DNA of 64,000 nt from Macrothele yani (taxonomy: Eukaryota; Arthropoda; Arachnida; Araneae; Macrothelidae): NCBI GenBank assembly GCA_039090855.1, contig CM077005.1:77930607-77994606 (forward strand), given 5' to 3'. The notes under the pieces are model-generated. The model was not told the DNA's origin. It did not search any database and saw only the letters and a list, made by a program, of their open reading frames with translations. The translations under genes and the position numbers were made by a program. Positions 1 through 10,722 of this stretch are shown piece after piece. Each line of letters starts with the position of its first letter. Within the stretch, counting starts at the first letter, position 1.

Positions 1-161
1 AGTCGCCTGTCCCAAATTAAGATTCACTGGTTCTAGGGAAGGGAAAGAGCCAGTGCCGTAAGAAAAACACAACATCCATGCCTCACCGGGATTCGAACCC
101 GGACCCCTTTCGGACGAATGATCAGAGGCCATCGCTTAGACCACTGCGTTCCCGGAGCGGC
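1..161 (-). repeat. tRNA-derived SINE (family SINE-1), cut by the window edge
   Basis: The minus strand carries a tRNA-like head at about 161-75. Its B box reads GGGTTCGAATCCC. The A box has decayed to AACGCAGTGG, from TGGCGCAGTGG in the copy at 24385-24613. A family-specific body containing CCAGTG...CACTGG motifs follows, and the poly(A) end lies outside the window. This is a pol III-transcribed non-autonomous retroelement, not a working tRNA gene. Two further clear copies lie at 17033-17247 and 24385-24613. Confidence 0.85.
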
Positions 162-384
162 GTTTCTATTTTCACGTACGAGCACTGGTCTATTGCTGTG
201 ACTCGACCTGAGGAGCTGCATGCTTCCATTTTCAAACCCTCTTACGCCCACACAGCAAATGATAGCGCGTCGTCCTGACACCACTGCGTTGCTGAGAGTC
301 TGACCTTGACATGGCGCATTAATTTTCCCGATCGCATCATCCACTTCTGTTTTAGATTAACGTGTGCAGAACTTATGATCCTCG
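162..384. other. unassigned sequence
   Basis: I recognise nothing here. It could be the older 5' part of the RTE LINE that follows, or intergenic DNA. No convincing open frame or terminal repeat is visible. Confidence 0.4.
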
Positions 385-592
385 TAGAGCTATGCAAGAC
401 AGTACGGAAAAGTATCACTTAAGATGTAAGGAAATTCAATTGTGAACTAGTGAGGAAAGCAATTGAAAACAACCAAAGCCTGAAAAGAGCAAAGGGACAT
501 TTCAGTAAATGAGGAAAACTGATGGTACTGAGAACAGAAGCTGGCATTGTAACGCAAAATTTTGACAAGAGTGAAAGATTTGTACTCAAGAC
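385..592 (+). pseudogene. RTE-type LINE fragment, 5' portion, interrupted by hAT-1
   Basis: This stretch is closely similar to the reverse complement of about 43290-43080 in the long RTE copy at 41500-44590. It encodes the linker between endonuclease and reverse transcriptase and has several stops. It breaks off at 592 inside the hAT target site and resumes at 4006, so the two segments were one element before hAT-1 inserted. Confidence 0.85.
585..592. repeat. 8-bp target-site duplication of hAT-1, left copy
   Basis: The sequence CTCAAGAC is repeated exactly at 4006-4013. Eight base pairs is the usual target duplication length for hAT transposons. Confidence 0.9.
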
Positions 593-638
593 TAGTTGTG
601 GAAATGGGAATTTTTCGTTGTCGGAACGCAACGTACAA

Positions 639-766
639 CTTGTAGTGTTGTCGCCAAAACCCGTCAAAATGACGTCGCAACGTTTTGTCTATTTCTGACT
701 CCATAGTCAGAATTCGTCAAAAAACTTAACGCAGTGTTGACGGGTTTTGGTGACAACACTACAACG
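639..766. mobile_element. small palindromic element (MITE candidate) nested in hAT-1
   Basis: Inverted arms at 640-667 and 737-764 are 28 bp long with one mismatch. The pair is flanked by GTACAA at 633-638 and 767-772. This may be a TA-targeting miniature element or an internal hAT foldback. It has no coding capacity. Confidence 0.45.
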
Positions 767-1150
767 GTACAAGTGAATGCATTAAAAATTTAATATTCGC
801 AAACCTATTTGCTGTACACATAAAACCATATAAGGAAATTTCGTTATTAAACTTTAAAACGAAATAGTCACATTTAGCTAAAGTCAGAGCTGTTTTCTTT
901 ATTCAGAAGTACATTTCTTATTAGAAAGACTACGCGAATGTGTGCTGGTGAAATTAAAGGTATCGCACTTTTTGGAGGTGTCCTCAAATAACAAATATCG
1001 GAGAAAAAACGTCAGCTCGTATTTGAGGCAGAGATATGTAAGTAACTACTGTATATGGGGTGGCAAAGTAAAGAAATTCGGCTTTGTCTGAAATATCCAT
1101 TTATTTAGCTACAATATATATTATAACTTCGATTTGAAAAAAACTATTTC

Positions 1151-3360
1151 CTAAAATAATCTCCAAAGTTTTTGTTTCAACAAGTCTTCTTGCATCTTTT
1201 CTTCACGTTCTCTGCAAGCCAAAAAATCTGCATTTCTCCTTCCGTCACTCAACCATTTCCGTACGTACGGCTCGGAATTGAAGATCTTTGAAGGAGGTCC
1301 GTTTATTTTTATGAACATGAGGTTGCTGACGTGTGTAACGTTTAAAGCGTTTCTTAAATCAGTTATTATCAAATTCATGGTGCTAAAACCTCTTTCACAC
1401 TCAGCTGTTGATATAGCAACCGCAGCAACAGATTTTAATAAGACTTTTAAATGATGTGAAACTTTTTTGGTTTCCTTGAAATGTCTGAACTCTTCAATGA
1501 TTTTCCTTTCTTCCTCCAATCCGAATATTCGGCATAAACTTAGAACCTCTCCTTCTCCATATAAAATATCTATGTCGGTCGGCCAAAAAGACGGATACAA
1601 AACCTGAAGTTGTTTTACAATGTCCTCGCTGCTGAATAATCTGGCAGATAAATTTTTGGCAACACTCCGAACAAACTGAACACAATGTTTATTTTCCCGT
1701 CAGATTTATATCCCCTTGAATGCAAGTCCACCCCTTTGAACACCATATTTTTTACGGCATCTGATGCTACTAAATAAAACTCATCAAAACCACCATCAAC
1801 TAAACCTTGGAAAACTTTCATTGTAAGGGAAATACGCGAATGTGCTTCTGGTAACGATACAGAATTTCCTTGAGGACGCAGTGACAATGAAATAAGTTCC
1901 TTTAAGGCGGTTTTCATTAGTGCCAAATTTTCCAGGAAGCATGTGCTCGAAAGTCTTTTCAGTAAGCCAGAAAACAGGCTTCTTTCTTTACTATCCCTTG
2001 AAGCATCAGCAGATGCAGCTTTAAAATGCAAAGCCAAGGCTGGAAACATATTCCAAACAGAAGATACTGTTCACTCACTAGATGCGACACATCTTGTTCC
2101 AACAACTCTCCCGATTGAAAAAAACAGAACTGCAATTTCTTCAGCACAGTGATGCAACTCGCGGGCGTTCTTTGGTGAAGCGTGATACAAAGAGTATAAT
2201 TTATCGCTAAACGATTTAAAACTCTGTATGCCGTAAACCTCTTTAATTACGTCCCCGACAGCAAGTTCTAACTTGTGATTAGCACAGTGCCATGTAATAA
2301 ATTCGGGAATTTTTTTTAAGCTGTTGTGCCATACCAGATATGGAACCTGCGAAGTTTGCAGCTCCGTCGGAAGTGAAAGATATCAGATTATTTTAATAAG
2401 CTCTATTGGAAAGTACTTCACCAAGCAGTTCATAATTGATTCAGTTATTGCTGTTGCTTTCAAATCGTGTAATTCAACCAAGTCAAAAAAATAGAGTTTG
2501 GGCATTTATATCATCCAGATCTATGGACATTCTTATGCAGATTATGAGTACTGATACTCAGCTTACAGTTGTACACTCATCAACCAAGATACCGAATTTT
2601 ATATTTTGGGAGACGATTTCTTCACGGAGCTTTTTACGCATGTCATTTCCTGCAGAATCGCAAATATCCGTACATGCCTTCCTAGACTGCAATATCCTCC
2701 CCATCTCAGTGCCGTTTTTATTTTGAAGATCAATCAAACCAGGAAAATCGGCAAAAGGTCTATTGTTCTTCGCAATGAAATATGCGGTATTGAATATTTT
2801 GTACGTATTGTTCACTTTATTTTTATTTATTTTTTCAACAATATTTTCAAAGACGCCTTTAGAACGTTTTGCGTTCATTTTAGAAGCTTTTTTATGAGCG
2901 TGACTTTCTCTGTGCTCCTTTATTTTTTTCCTTAGAGCCGTATTTTGTTTCTTCTTATCGTCAGCCGTAGATCTAACTTTGCAATGTATCCACTCCTAAG
3001 AAAGCCTTGCACCAGTTAAAAATTCTGAAACGTACATATTCCCGGCGTTTTTACAAACTGCACATCCTAAACACCAATTTTTTAAAACAAACCAAGAGTA
3101 CTCTTTCAAAAAATACTTTGATCCTCAGTCCAACACTTGGGTTTATCATTTGTTGAGATTTGCCGAGATTCAGATTCTTCTAATGAACTTCCTGATGCGG
3201 TGATTTCCTTTGACTGTTGTATTTTTGGCGATTTTCTTGGTGATACTTCACACGGAGTCCGATCTTGAACAGGAGGGGGAGGTTTCCAAATTCCCGTGTT
3301 CTGTTTTTTTCCTTTTGACTCATCTTTTTTCCCAAAGAAATCTGTTAGTATTCTTTTCAT
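1151..3360 (-). pseudogene. hAT transposase relic of hAT-1
   Basis: The frame reads right to left. The likely start at 3360 gives an N-terminus beginning MKRILTDFFGKK, typical of TTF/ZMYM-like hAT proteins and resembling a PIP box. Broken middle blocks lie at about 2878-2558 and 2049-1615. The C-terminal dimerisation region is at 1600-1151 and contains the motif ISTAECERGFSTMN, the signature of the hAT C-terminal domain. The blocks are in different frames with stops between them, so no active enzyme can be made. The family relative I would compare is the KIAA1586-like group; that assignment is an inference. Confidence 0.82.
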
Positions 3361-3885
3361 TATTTTCAGTTGTTTTCTTTTCTCACACAAGAACAAATTA
3401 AAACTTACAACAACGACTACAATATCAGTCAAAAAGTCACGTCTTACCACGACAGGAGCTGGAGTTGAAGTGACAGCATGTGTAGAGTGTAGTAATTAAG
3501 CTCATTGCCAGGTTAGAGGAACTGCGAAGTCATTTTATGCCAAGAGCGGAGAGAGGTTGCAAGGTCATCGAGCAATCAGCTCCTGTCATGACCTTCGCTC
3601 TCACGCAAACACTTCGCACTCATCGTGGAATTAAGCGGAGTTGCAGTCGTCACCATGGCGGGAAATCGCAAAGGAAGGACGCCAGACGGCGAAGAGAAAA
3701 ATTTTTGAGAACTACAGCTACAACTCCGGCAGTACCTACACAAATGGCGAGTGAAAAAATTATTAGAGGGAAAAAATTGAAACTACGAAAAATTAATACA
3801 AGATGGTGTCATTAATTGAAATGTATAATACATTACGAAATGTTTTATGAAAATTAAATGCTCCCTTTCCTTTGGTGTCGATAAC

Positions 3886-3964
3886 GGAACGCCGGAAAGC
3901 AGGGTTTTGCTTCCGGAACGCCGGAAAGCAGGGTTTTGCTTCCGGAACGCGGGGTTTCGCTCCC
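3886..3964. repeat. 29-bp subterminal tandem repeat of hAT-1
   Basis: Two identical 29-bp units lie at 3886-3914 and 3915-3943, followed by a third diverged partial unit at 3944-3964. Each unit carries CCGGAA and TTCCGG half-palindromes. In hAT elements, repeated subterminal motifs are often transposase-binding sites, so this is a plausible binding array; that role is inferred. Confidence 0.75.
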
Positions 3965-4005
3965 GGATCGGCGTTCCGGTGCGTCCCGGCCCATTTCCAC
4001 CACTG

Positions 4006-5560
4006 CTCAAGACTATATGAAAGGGATGATACATCTACTCCAGACATTACGAAAGGTACCAGTAGCAAAGTCCTCCTAGTCCTCTCGGCAGATGTTACAC
4101 TGCAATCAAGAACATGAAAAGCGGAAGAGCTTCAGGAGAAGATGGAATTACCGTGGACATCATACAAGAAGCAAGTTGAGAAATTGAACTACACTCGCCC
4201 AAGTTTTCTCTAGATGCCTCAATGAAGGAAACATTTCTGAGGGTTGGAACAATGCTACAATGGTCCTTCTGCATAAAAAAAGGTGACATTGAGTATCTCA
4301 AGAACTTCAGGTCCATCAGCCTCTTATCAGTGATTTATAAAATCTTCGCTAAAGTTCTTTCACATTGCTTGAAGATAACACTAGACATGGCTCGACCGAG
4401 AGAACAAGCTGGATTCAGGAGTGGCTACAGCACTTGTAAATCATATCCATGTACTAAGAGAACTAATTGAAATAACAAGGGAATATGAACTCCCATTATG
4501 TATGGCTTTTATTGACTATGAAAATGCCTTTGATTCCGTAAAACCATCAGCAGTTACAATGGCTTTGAAATCCTGTGATATTGAAGAAGCATACATTAGC
4601 ATTATTAATAACATGTATGAAAATTCAAAGTATCGGCTATTTGAAGATACAGCACCAATAAAAATTGGAAAGGGACTGAGACAAGGTGACACCATATTTC
4701 CTAAACTCTTTAATGCCCATTGCAAAATGTTTTTCAATCACTGAACTGGAAAAACAAAGAGATAAAGATTAATTGAGAATTTTAAACTCACCTTCGTTTT
4801 GCTGAGGACGTTGTCATTTTGGAAACTACCACTTCAGAGCTGCAGAGTATGATCCAGGAACATAAAAAGAAGTGGGATTAAAAATGAACTCTCAGAAGAC
4901 AAAACTGATGTACAATGCTTTTACAAGAAATAAAGATTTATCGATTGATGGGGAAAAGCTAGAGATAACCGATACCTACAATTATCTTGGACAGCAGATA
5001 GCAAGCAAGGATCATAATGAGGAAATTAATTGGCGTATAAAACTTAGTTGGAGAACTTTTGGAAGAAAGAGTACAAATTTTAAGAGCAATATGCCAATTA
5101 TGTCTTAAAAGGAAAGTGTTTAATCAATGCATCCTTCCAGTGCTTACGCATGGAGCAACGACATGGATCTTAACTAAAAAAGACATACAAAGGCTGCAGA
5201 TAACTGAAAGTGCACGGAGAGATGCATGATTGGTTTAACCAGGGAAGATAAGAAGAGGAACTCGTGGATAAGGAAAATGACAAAAATGGAAGACGTCACG
5301 ATCAGAGTTTAGTTCCTCAAATGGCAACGGGCTGAACATGTAGCCAGAAGAACGGACCACCGGTGGACAACTGAAATTTTAGACTGGATTCAAAAGGACA
5401 GGAAAATACCCAAAAGAAGACCACGTGGGAGATGGGTGGATGAAATTCGAAAGCATGCCGGAATGACATGGAGGAGACTGACCCAAAACAGACCGTTGTG
5501 GAAGAAAGTTGGGTAGACTTTTGACTTTTACGTAGCAGTGGATTGATAATGGTTGAAGAT
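4006..5560 (+). pseudogene. RTE-type LINE, reverse transcriptase and 3' end, continuation
   Basis: This resumes the LINE interrupted at 592. Recognisable blocks are PREQAGFRSGYST, the palm motif MAFIDYENAFDSVKPSA at about 4500, GLRQGDTIFPKLFN at about 4675, and the RTE C-terminal region with the RRTDHRWTAEILDWI-type motif at about 5350. There are frameshifts and stops, and the FADD-box region is damaged near 4800. The GATGATGAT-like tail at about 5552-5565 is the short-repeat 3' end normal for RTE elements. Confidence 0.85.
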
Positions 5561-5588
5561 GATGATCTATCTATCTAAGTTATCTATA

Positions 5589-6154
5589 TACTGTATTGAC
5601 AAAAGTAATCGGACACCCCTTCAAAAACAAATGAACGGATCCGCTGCATTGTTAAGAAGCGCGGTACAGCTGCAAACGGTATAAAAACCAGCCTGCAGCT
5701 GACCGCGATCATATCGCACTGTGAGGTTGAGTGAAAATGTCACGGCGGGAGAGAGCTGACTTTGAGAAAGGAAATATTGTTGGGTGTTATATTAGTGGTT
5801 TATCCATAAAAGAAACCGAGAGGTGTTTAAACATATCCAAGTCAACTGTTTTGGATGTACTAAATAAGTGGGAGACATATGGCGTGCCTGAAGCAGCAAA
5901 ACGTACCGGCAGACCATAGAAAATCAGTGATGGGGGACGTCCAAGCCTCAGGATAGTCCTTATAGCTAATCTACGGAGTACTGCACAAGACTTCAGTGTA
6001 CAGGTGAGTAACAATGCTGGAACCTCGGTATGTACACGTACCATTTGCAGAGAACTTCATTCCAATGGAAACGGGTCATATGGACTGATGAATCCAGATA
6101 CACGATCCACCAGTCTGATGGCCGTGTGTGGGTATAGGAACGCTATTTACCACA
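5589..6154 (+). pseudogene. Tc1-like transposon Tc1-A, 5' half
   Basis: The left terminal repeat begins about 5589 (TACTGTATTGACAAAAG). A transposase start at 5737 (MSRRERADFEKGNIVG) opens the helix-turn-helix DNA-binding region, with stops after the GRP box. The catalytic-core beginning (IWTDESRYTI) is at about 6080. The element is interrupted at 6155-6163 by PLE-1 and resumes at 10723. Confidence 0.8.
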
Positions 6155-6163
6155 GTCTACTAC
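6155..6163. repeat. target-site duplication of PLE-1, left
   Basis: GTCTACTAC here is repeated at 10714-10722. Joining the flanks across it restores continuity of the Tc1-A transposase reading, so the pair marks the PLE-1 insertion. Confidence 0.75.
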
Positions 6164-6284
6164 AGTAATAAGGATTCTTCGTGCGCTAAACAATATTTTA
6201 ATTCGAAAAGCTTTTCAGCACGATAAGATATATTTATTAATACAGTCTGTACTAAAAAATAGACATTTATAAGGCACAACATCT

Positions 6285-6325
6285 TACAAGATCTTTCAAA
6301 GCACCAAGTGCTCCATCGACAGGTA
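6285..6325 (-). ncRNA. degenerate hammerhead ribozyme, left arm of PLE-1
   Basis: This is the 41-nt equivalent of the ribozyme candidate at 10580-10620. The catalytic box reads CTGTCGA at 6322-6316 instead of CTGANGA, so the invariant adenosine is lost. The GAAA box is intact at 6297-6294. It is expected to be inactive. Confidence 0.6.
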
Positions 6326-6533
6326 TTTCAATATACATAAACAAAACAACGGATAAAAGCAAGAAACATTTTCAAATTACGAGAGCACGTGATAACAATA
6401 ACGAGGTTTACATTAAATATAGTAGAAGTTTTGTCATGCGTTAAAGGGTTTCAACAAATGATACTATGAATTGCTATTACATATGCGAAGAAAATATATA
6501 CACAGAGGATAATTAATAAGTTGACATTATTCG

Positions 6534-7331
6534 TCAAACTGTAAGTGAATTATTAGGAGTTAAGTGTTGCTGGATAGGAGTATGCTGTTCCGGCCGCATT
6601 AACATGGCCCAAGGCACTGGAACGAAACGTGGAGTTTCTTCATTACAGCAGTCAGAGTTGTGCGATAATATACATAAACTTTCAGCGAATCGAAGAGATC
6701 GCTTTGTACGATTTGAGCTCAGCACACTGGCATTGGTCCAGTCTGGTCGATAGATACCTCTATTAACTAATCGTGCAAGAGAGGTAGCATCAGAGTTATA
6801 AGTAATTGAGTACTTGTGCTCATATATTCTTGTTCGCAATGGGCGTGCAGTGGATCCTATATTTGCAATTGCTGGATCTTCTGGGTCAACAGGAATTAAG
6901 GGTATTTTGTAAATCCCATGTCTGTTCAGTGTGGAAACTTGGTCCCGGTCTTTTTGCACGATGGCTCGAATACTTTTCGTACTTTCACCAAACGCAATGT
7001 GGTGTTTTTTGCATATGTTCTTTAGTATTGTAGTGACTTCAGGTATATAGTCCACAGTGCCAACATATTTTGTAATTCTGGTTTCCCTTTGTAAGGTACT
7101 TTTGTGTAGACATTTCACTGATCGAGCAATTTTTTCAACGATCGTTTTATGGTAGCCATGCGCCATCGTAATCATCTGGATATGATTCAACTCATTTCTT
7201 CTAGCCTGGATATTGGAGGAGTGGGTGAAAGCTCTTCGGGCCATGTACTCTATAGCTCTTAGTTTTTGTTTTCTTGGGTGCGATGAATTATGCGGAATAA
7301 TAGCAGATTGTGTTGCAGGCTTTCTGTACAC
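6534..7331 (-). pseudogene. PLE-1 left arm: reverse transcriptase end plus GIY-YIG endonuclease
   Basis: An open frame of 265 codons covers the end of the reverse transcriptase (YRKPATQSAIIPHNSSHP) and a GIY-YIG domain with GIYKIPLIPV and IGSTARPLRTRIYEHK. It differs from the right-arm frame 9585-10371 by only a handful of residues. It lacks the start of the protein, which lies in other frames at higher coordinates. The GIY-YIG nuclease of PLEs nicks the target DNA to prime reverse transcription. Confidence 0.85.
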
Positions 7332-7626
7332 TAAATAGGATAAACAATTGGTATCGGGTGTCTTTTTAGTAATATGTCCAAGAATGGAAGAGTATTATCA
7401 TTTTCATGCTCAATGGTAAAATTTATGGAACTGTAATGTTTTGAGAGCTCTTTAGCAAACTCTTCAATTTTGTTTTTATGATGCGGCCAGAAAACAAGTA
7501 TGTCGTCTACATATCTAATGTAGAGATCAGGCTTGAGTTGGAAATATTATAAAACATTGTTTTCTAGGTCTTGCATTAACAATTCAGATTATATAATTGC
7601 TTGGATTTCATTAATAGTATAAGAAT

Positions 7627-8073
7627 TCAAAGCCAATAGACGGTTCTCAATAATGGAGTGTACATCTCCAATCGGCACATTGGAGTACAAAGAGACAACA
7701 TCGAGTGATGCCATAGCAAACGGCTTTCCCTTTCGTAAGAATGCTTAATGTTGTCAATAGCCTTAACAGAGCTATTAACTGAGTAGGAGGAACCTGTAGT
7801 TAATGGTTTGAGGAATTTTGCTAGAGCACTTTCGAGCTGGCGGGTTGGGCTTGCATATCCTGATAGAAGTGGGCGTACAGGAAGACCCTCCTTATGAGTC
7901 TTTTCTTGGCCAAATAATTCAGGTATTCGAGGGCCTATAGTAGGGTATATATCCTTAGCAACATTTGCAGGTAAGCCTCCATGTTTTCTGAGTTTTGCCA
8001 CTGCTGCTACTGTAGATGAGGTTGGATCCGAAGATAGGATCTTGTGCGGTATACTCGCAATGGCATCATTCAT
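7627..8073 (-). pseudogene. PLE-1 left arm: reverse transcriptase fingers region
   Basis: This corresponds to the second half of the right-arm frame 8314-9294, including GLPVRPLLSGYASPTRQLE. It ends through the same frameshift as the right arm, after HSYERE, so the damage predates the duplication of the arms. Confidence 0.8.
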
Positions 8074-8074
8074 C

Positions 8075-8121
8075 TTATTAACATAGAAAAGTGTTTAATC
8101 AACACTTTTCTATGTTAATAA
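8075..8121. repeat. perfect palindrome at the PLE-1 arm junction
   Basis: Two 21-bp arms (8075-8095 and 8101-8121) are exact inverted copies around a 5-nt loop, TAATC. Part of the arm (CTATGTTAATAA) also occurs naturally within the right arm at about 8837, where the left-arm homology begins. The junction therefore looks like a microhomology-guided template switch. Confidence 0.9.
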
Positions 8122-8313
8122 TAAATTATAATAAATTGCCGAGACCTTCAAATTATTCCTAAGTACTTATGGATAAGATGCCATACAGTTTCTATACGCG
8201 ATAGAACTGTTATTCAAAAAGCAGAATATAAACGACTAACGGCCGAAATAAGAAGAAAGTGGTCTTATATAAATATTCTGCAACGTAACACGTATTCTGT
8301 CTACAAAACTTTT

Positions 8314-9294
8314 ATGGCTTGCACTCACCCTATAATTCAAGATAGAAGTATGGTTTTATTTACGTCTAAACTTCTTCAGAGAGTTGCAACAATGCAAGAA
8401 GGACACATTAGAAAACTGAGAAATCTCATTGCTGACAAGGTTGAATCTCAACGAGAACCATCGAATATGAGCAAAAATGCAAATGGTCTATATCAGACAC
8501 AATTCTTAAACCTGAGTAACCTAGTCTTTAACCCCACACAGTCTGAGGCTCTAAAACGAGGACTAAAGTTTGCCTACCCGACAAACAAAGTTAATAAATG
8601 TCACCTTATTACGCAGATGGAAAATATCGTTGAAACCATTCCTCAAACTGAAAGAGAACACGTACGATATAAACTGGCAAAATCCGTACAAAAGTTAGCC
8701 AATAAGCCTAGAACACCGGATGACCGTAAATTTTGTAATGAGATTAAACAGCTGAAGTTATTGAAGTCTAATAAAACTATCTCCATTTTAAAAGCTGACA
8801 AGACGCAACAAATTGTCATCTTAAACAAAGCAGACTATGTTAATAAGATGAATGATGCCATTGCGAGTATACCGCACAAGATCCTATCTTCGGATCCAAC
8901 CTCATCTACAGTAGCAGCAGTGGCAAAACTCAGAAAACATGGAGGCTTACCTGCAAATGTTGCTAAGGATATATACCCTACTATAGGCCCTCGAATACCT
9001 GAATTATTTGGCCAAGAAAAGACTCATAAGGAGGGTCTTCCTGTACGCCCACTTCTATCAGGATATGCAAGCCCAACCCGCCAGCTCGAAAGTGCTCTAG
9101 CAAAATTCCTCAAACCATTAACTACAGGTTCCTCCTACTCAGTTAATAGCTCTGTTAAGGCTATTGACAACATTAAGCATTCTTACGAAAGGGAAAGCCG
9201 TTTGCTATGGCATCACTCGATGTTGTCTCTTTGTACTCCAATGTGCCGATTGGAGATGTACACTCCATTATTGAGAACCGTCTATTGGCTTTGA
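8314..9294 (+). pseudogene. PLE-1 right arm: N-terminal and fingers part of reverse transcriptase
   Basis: An open frame of 326 codons holds the PLE N-terminal helical region, then ILKADKTQQIVILNKADY (residues about 155-175) and RPLLSGYASPTRQLE (residues about 250). Real coding continues in another frame from about 9200 as FAMASLDVVSLYSNVPIGDV, so the last 30 codons given by this frame are a frameshift artefact. The start at 8314 is simply the first methionine; an upstream start cannot be excluded. Confidence 0.82.
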
Positions 9295-10371
9295 ATTCTT
9301 ATACTATTAATGAAATCCAAGCAATTATATAATCTGAATTGTTAATGCAAGACCTAGAAAACAATGTTTTATAATATTTCCAACTCAAGCCTGATCTCTA
9401 CATTAGATATGTAGACGACATACTTGTTTTCTGGCCGCATCATAAAAACAAAATTGAAGAGTTTGCTAAAGAGCTCTCAAAACATTACAGTTCCATAAAT
9501 TTTACCATTGAGCATGAAAATGATAATACTCTTCCATTCTTGGACACCCGATACCAATTGTTTATCCTATTTAGTGTACAGAAAGCCTGCAACACAATCT
9601 GCTATTATTCCGCATAATTCATCGCACCCAAGAAAACAAAAACTAAGAGCTATAGAGTACATAGTCCGAAGAGCTTTCACCCACTCCTCCAATATCCAGG
9701 CTAGAAGAAATGAGTTAAATCATATCCAGATGATTACGATGGCGCATGGCTACCATAAAACGATCGTTGAAAAAATTGCTCGATCAGTGAAATGTCTAGA
9801 CAAAAGTACCTTACAAAGGGAAACCAGAATTACAAAATATGTTGGCACTGTGGACTATATACCTGAAGTCACTACAATACTAAAGAACATATGCAAAAAG
9901 CACCACATTGCGTTTGGTGAAAGTACGAAAAGTATTCGAGCCATCGTGCAAAAAGACCGGGACCAAGTTTCCACACTGAACAGACATGGGGTTTACAAAA
10001 TACCCTTAATTCCTGTTGACCCAGAAGATCCAGCAATTGCATATATAGGATCCACTGCACGCCCATTGCGAACAAGAATATATGAGCACAAGTACTCAAT
10101 TACTTATAACTCTGATGCTACCTCTCTTGCACGATTAGTTAATAGAGGTATCTATCGACCAGACTGGACCAATGCCAGTGTGCTGAGCTCAAATCGTACA
10201 AAGCGATCTCTTCGATTCGCTGAAAGTTTATGTATATTATCGCACAACTCTGACTGCTGTAATGAAGAAACTCCACGTTTCGTTCCAGTGCCTTGGGCCA
10301 TGTTAATGCGGCCGGAACAGCATACTCCTATCCAGCAACACTTAACTCCTAATAATTCACTTACAGTTTGA
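9200..10371 (+). pseudogene. PLE-1 right arm: RT palm and GIY-YIG endonuclease
   Basis: After the frameshift the protein runs MASLDVVSLYSNVPIGDVHS, hits a stop near 9330, and lacks the GAPMGSPLSP block that should precede the catalytic box. This is an internal deletion shared with the left arm. The catalytic box IRYVDDILVFW lies at about 9400. From about 9585 to the stop at 10371 the frame is open and contains YRKPATQSA, then GVYKIPLIPV and YIGSTARPLRTRIYEHK of the GIY-YIG nuclease. Confidence 0.85.
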
Positions 10372-10579
10372 CGAATAATGTCAACTTATTGATTATCCTC
10401 TGTGTATATATTTTCTTCGCATATGTAATAGCAATTCATAGTATCATTTGTTGAAACCCTTTAACGCATGACAAAACTTCTACTATATTTAATGTAAACC
10501 TCGTTATTGTTATCACGTGCTCTCGTAATTTGAAAATGCTTCTTGCTTTTATCCGTTGTTTTGTTTATGTATATTGAAA

Positions 10580-10620
10580 TACCTGACGATGGAGCACTTG
10601 ATGCTTTGAAAGATCTTGTA
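10580..10620 (+). ncRNA. minimal hammerhead ribozyme candidate, PLE-1
   Basis: Stem I strand TAC is followed by the catalytic box CTGACGA (10583-10589). Stem II GGAGCA/TGCUUU closes a short loop. The GAAA box is at 10608-10611. A one-pair stem III (G...C) is followed by UU and the stem I partner GTA. Cleavage would be expected after 10617. PLE elements are known to carry hammerheads with such tiny stem III, often acting as dimers. Stem I is only three clean pairs. Confidence 0.65.
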
Positions 10621-10713
10621 AGTTGTTGTGCCTTATAAATGTCTATTTCTTAGTACAGATTGTATTAATAAATATATCTTATCGTGCTGAAAGGCTTTTC
10701 GAATTAAAATATT

Positions 10714-10722
10714 GTCTACTAC
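10714..10722. repeat. target-site duplication of PLE-1, right
   Basis: GTCTACTAC, an exact copy of 6155-6163. Confidence 0.75.

Larger units (their letters stand above)
593..4005 (-). mobile_element. hAT DNA transposon hAT-1, 3.4 kb, complete ends, dead
   Basis: Terminal inverted repeats are TAGTTGTGGAAATGGG on the left and CAGTGGTGGAAATGGG read inward from the right. They are flanked by the perfect 8-bp duplication CTCAAGAC, inside an RTE LINE. The transposase lies on the minus strand and is broken in several places. The element is long enough to derive from an autonomous copy. It contains a palindromic MITE candidate near its left end and 29-bp subterminal repeats near its right end. Confidence 0.9.
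6164..10713. mobile_element. Penelope-like element PLE-1 with inverted head-to-head arms
   Basis: Two arms diverge from a palindrome at 8075-8121. The left arm, minus strand, is 5'-truncated (8095-6192). The right arm, plus strand, is longer (8101-10713). The overlapping 1.9 kb is almost identical and shares the same frameshift, stop codons and deletion in the reverse transcriptase. The inverted copy therefore arose in or after one event from one damaged template. A 28-bp filler lies between the left TSD and the left arm. Inverted 5'-truncated partial copies are a known habit of Penelope elements. Confidence 0.88.

Noticed and set aside
75..160. tRNA gene on the minus strand (also 17165-17247, 24530-24613 and 15985-16050)
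   Set aside because: The A and B boxes are those of SINE heads. Conserved non-tRNA bodies, poly(A) ends and target duplications follow, and the arms do not form a clean tRNA cloverleaf.
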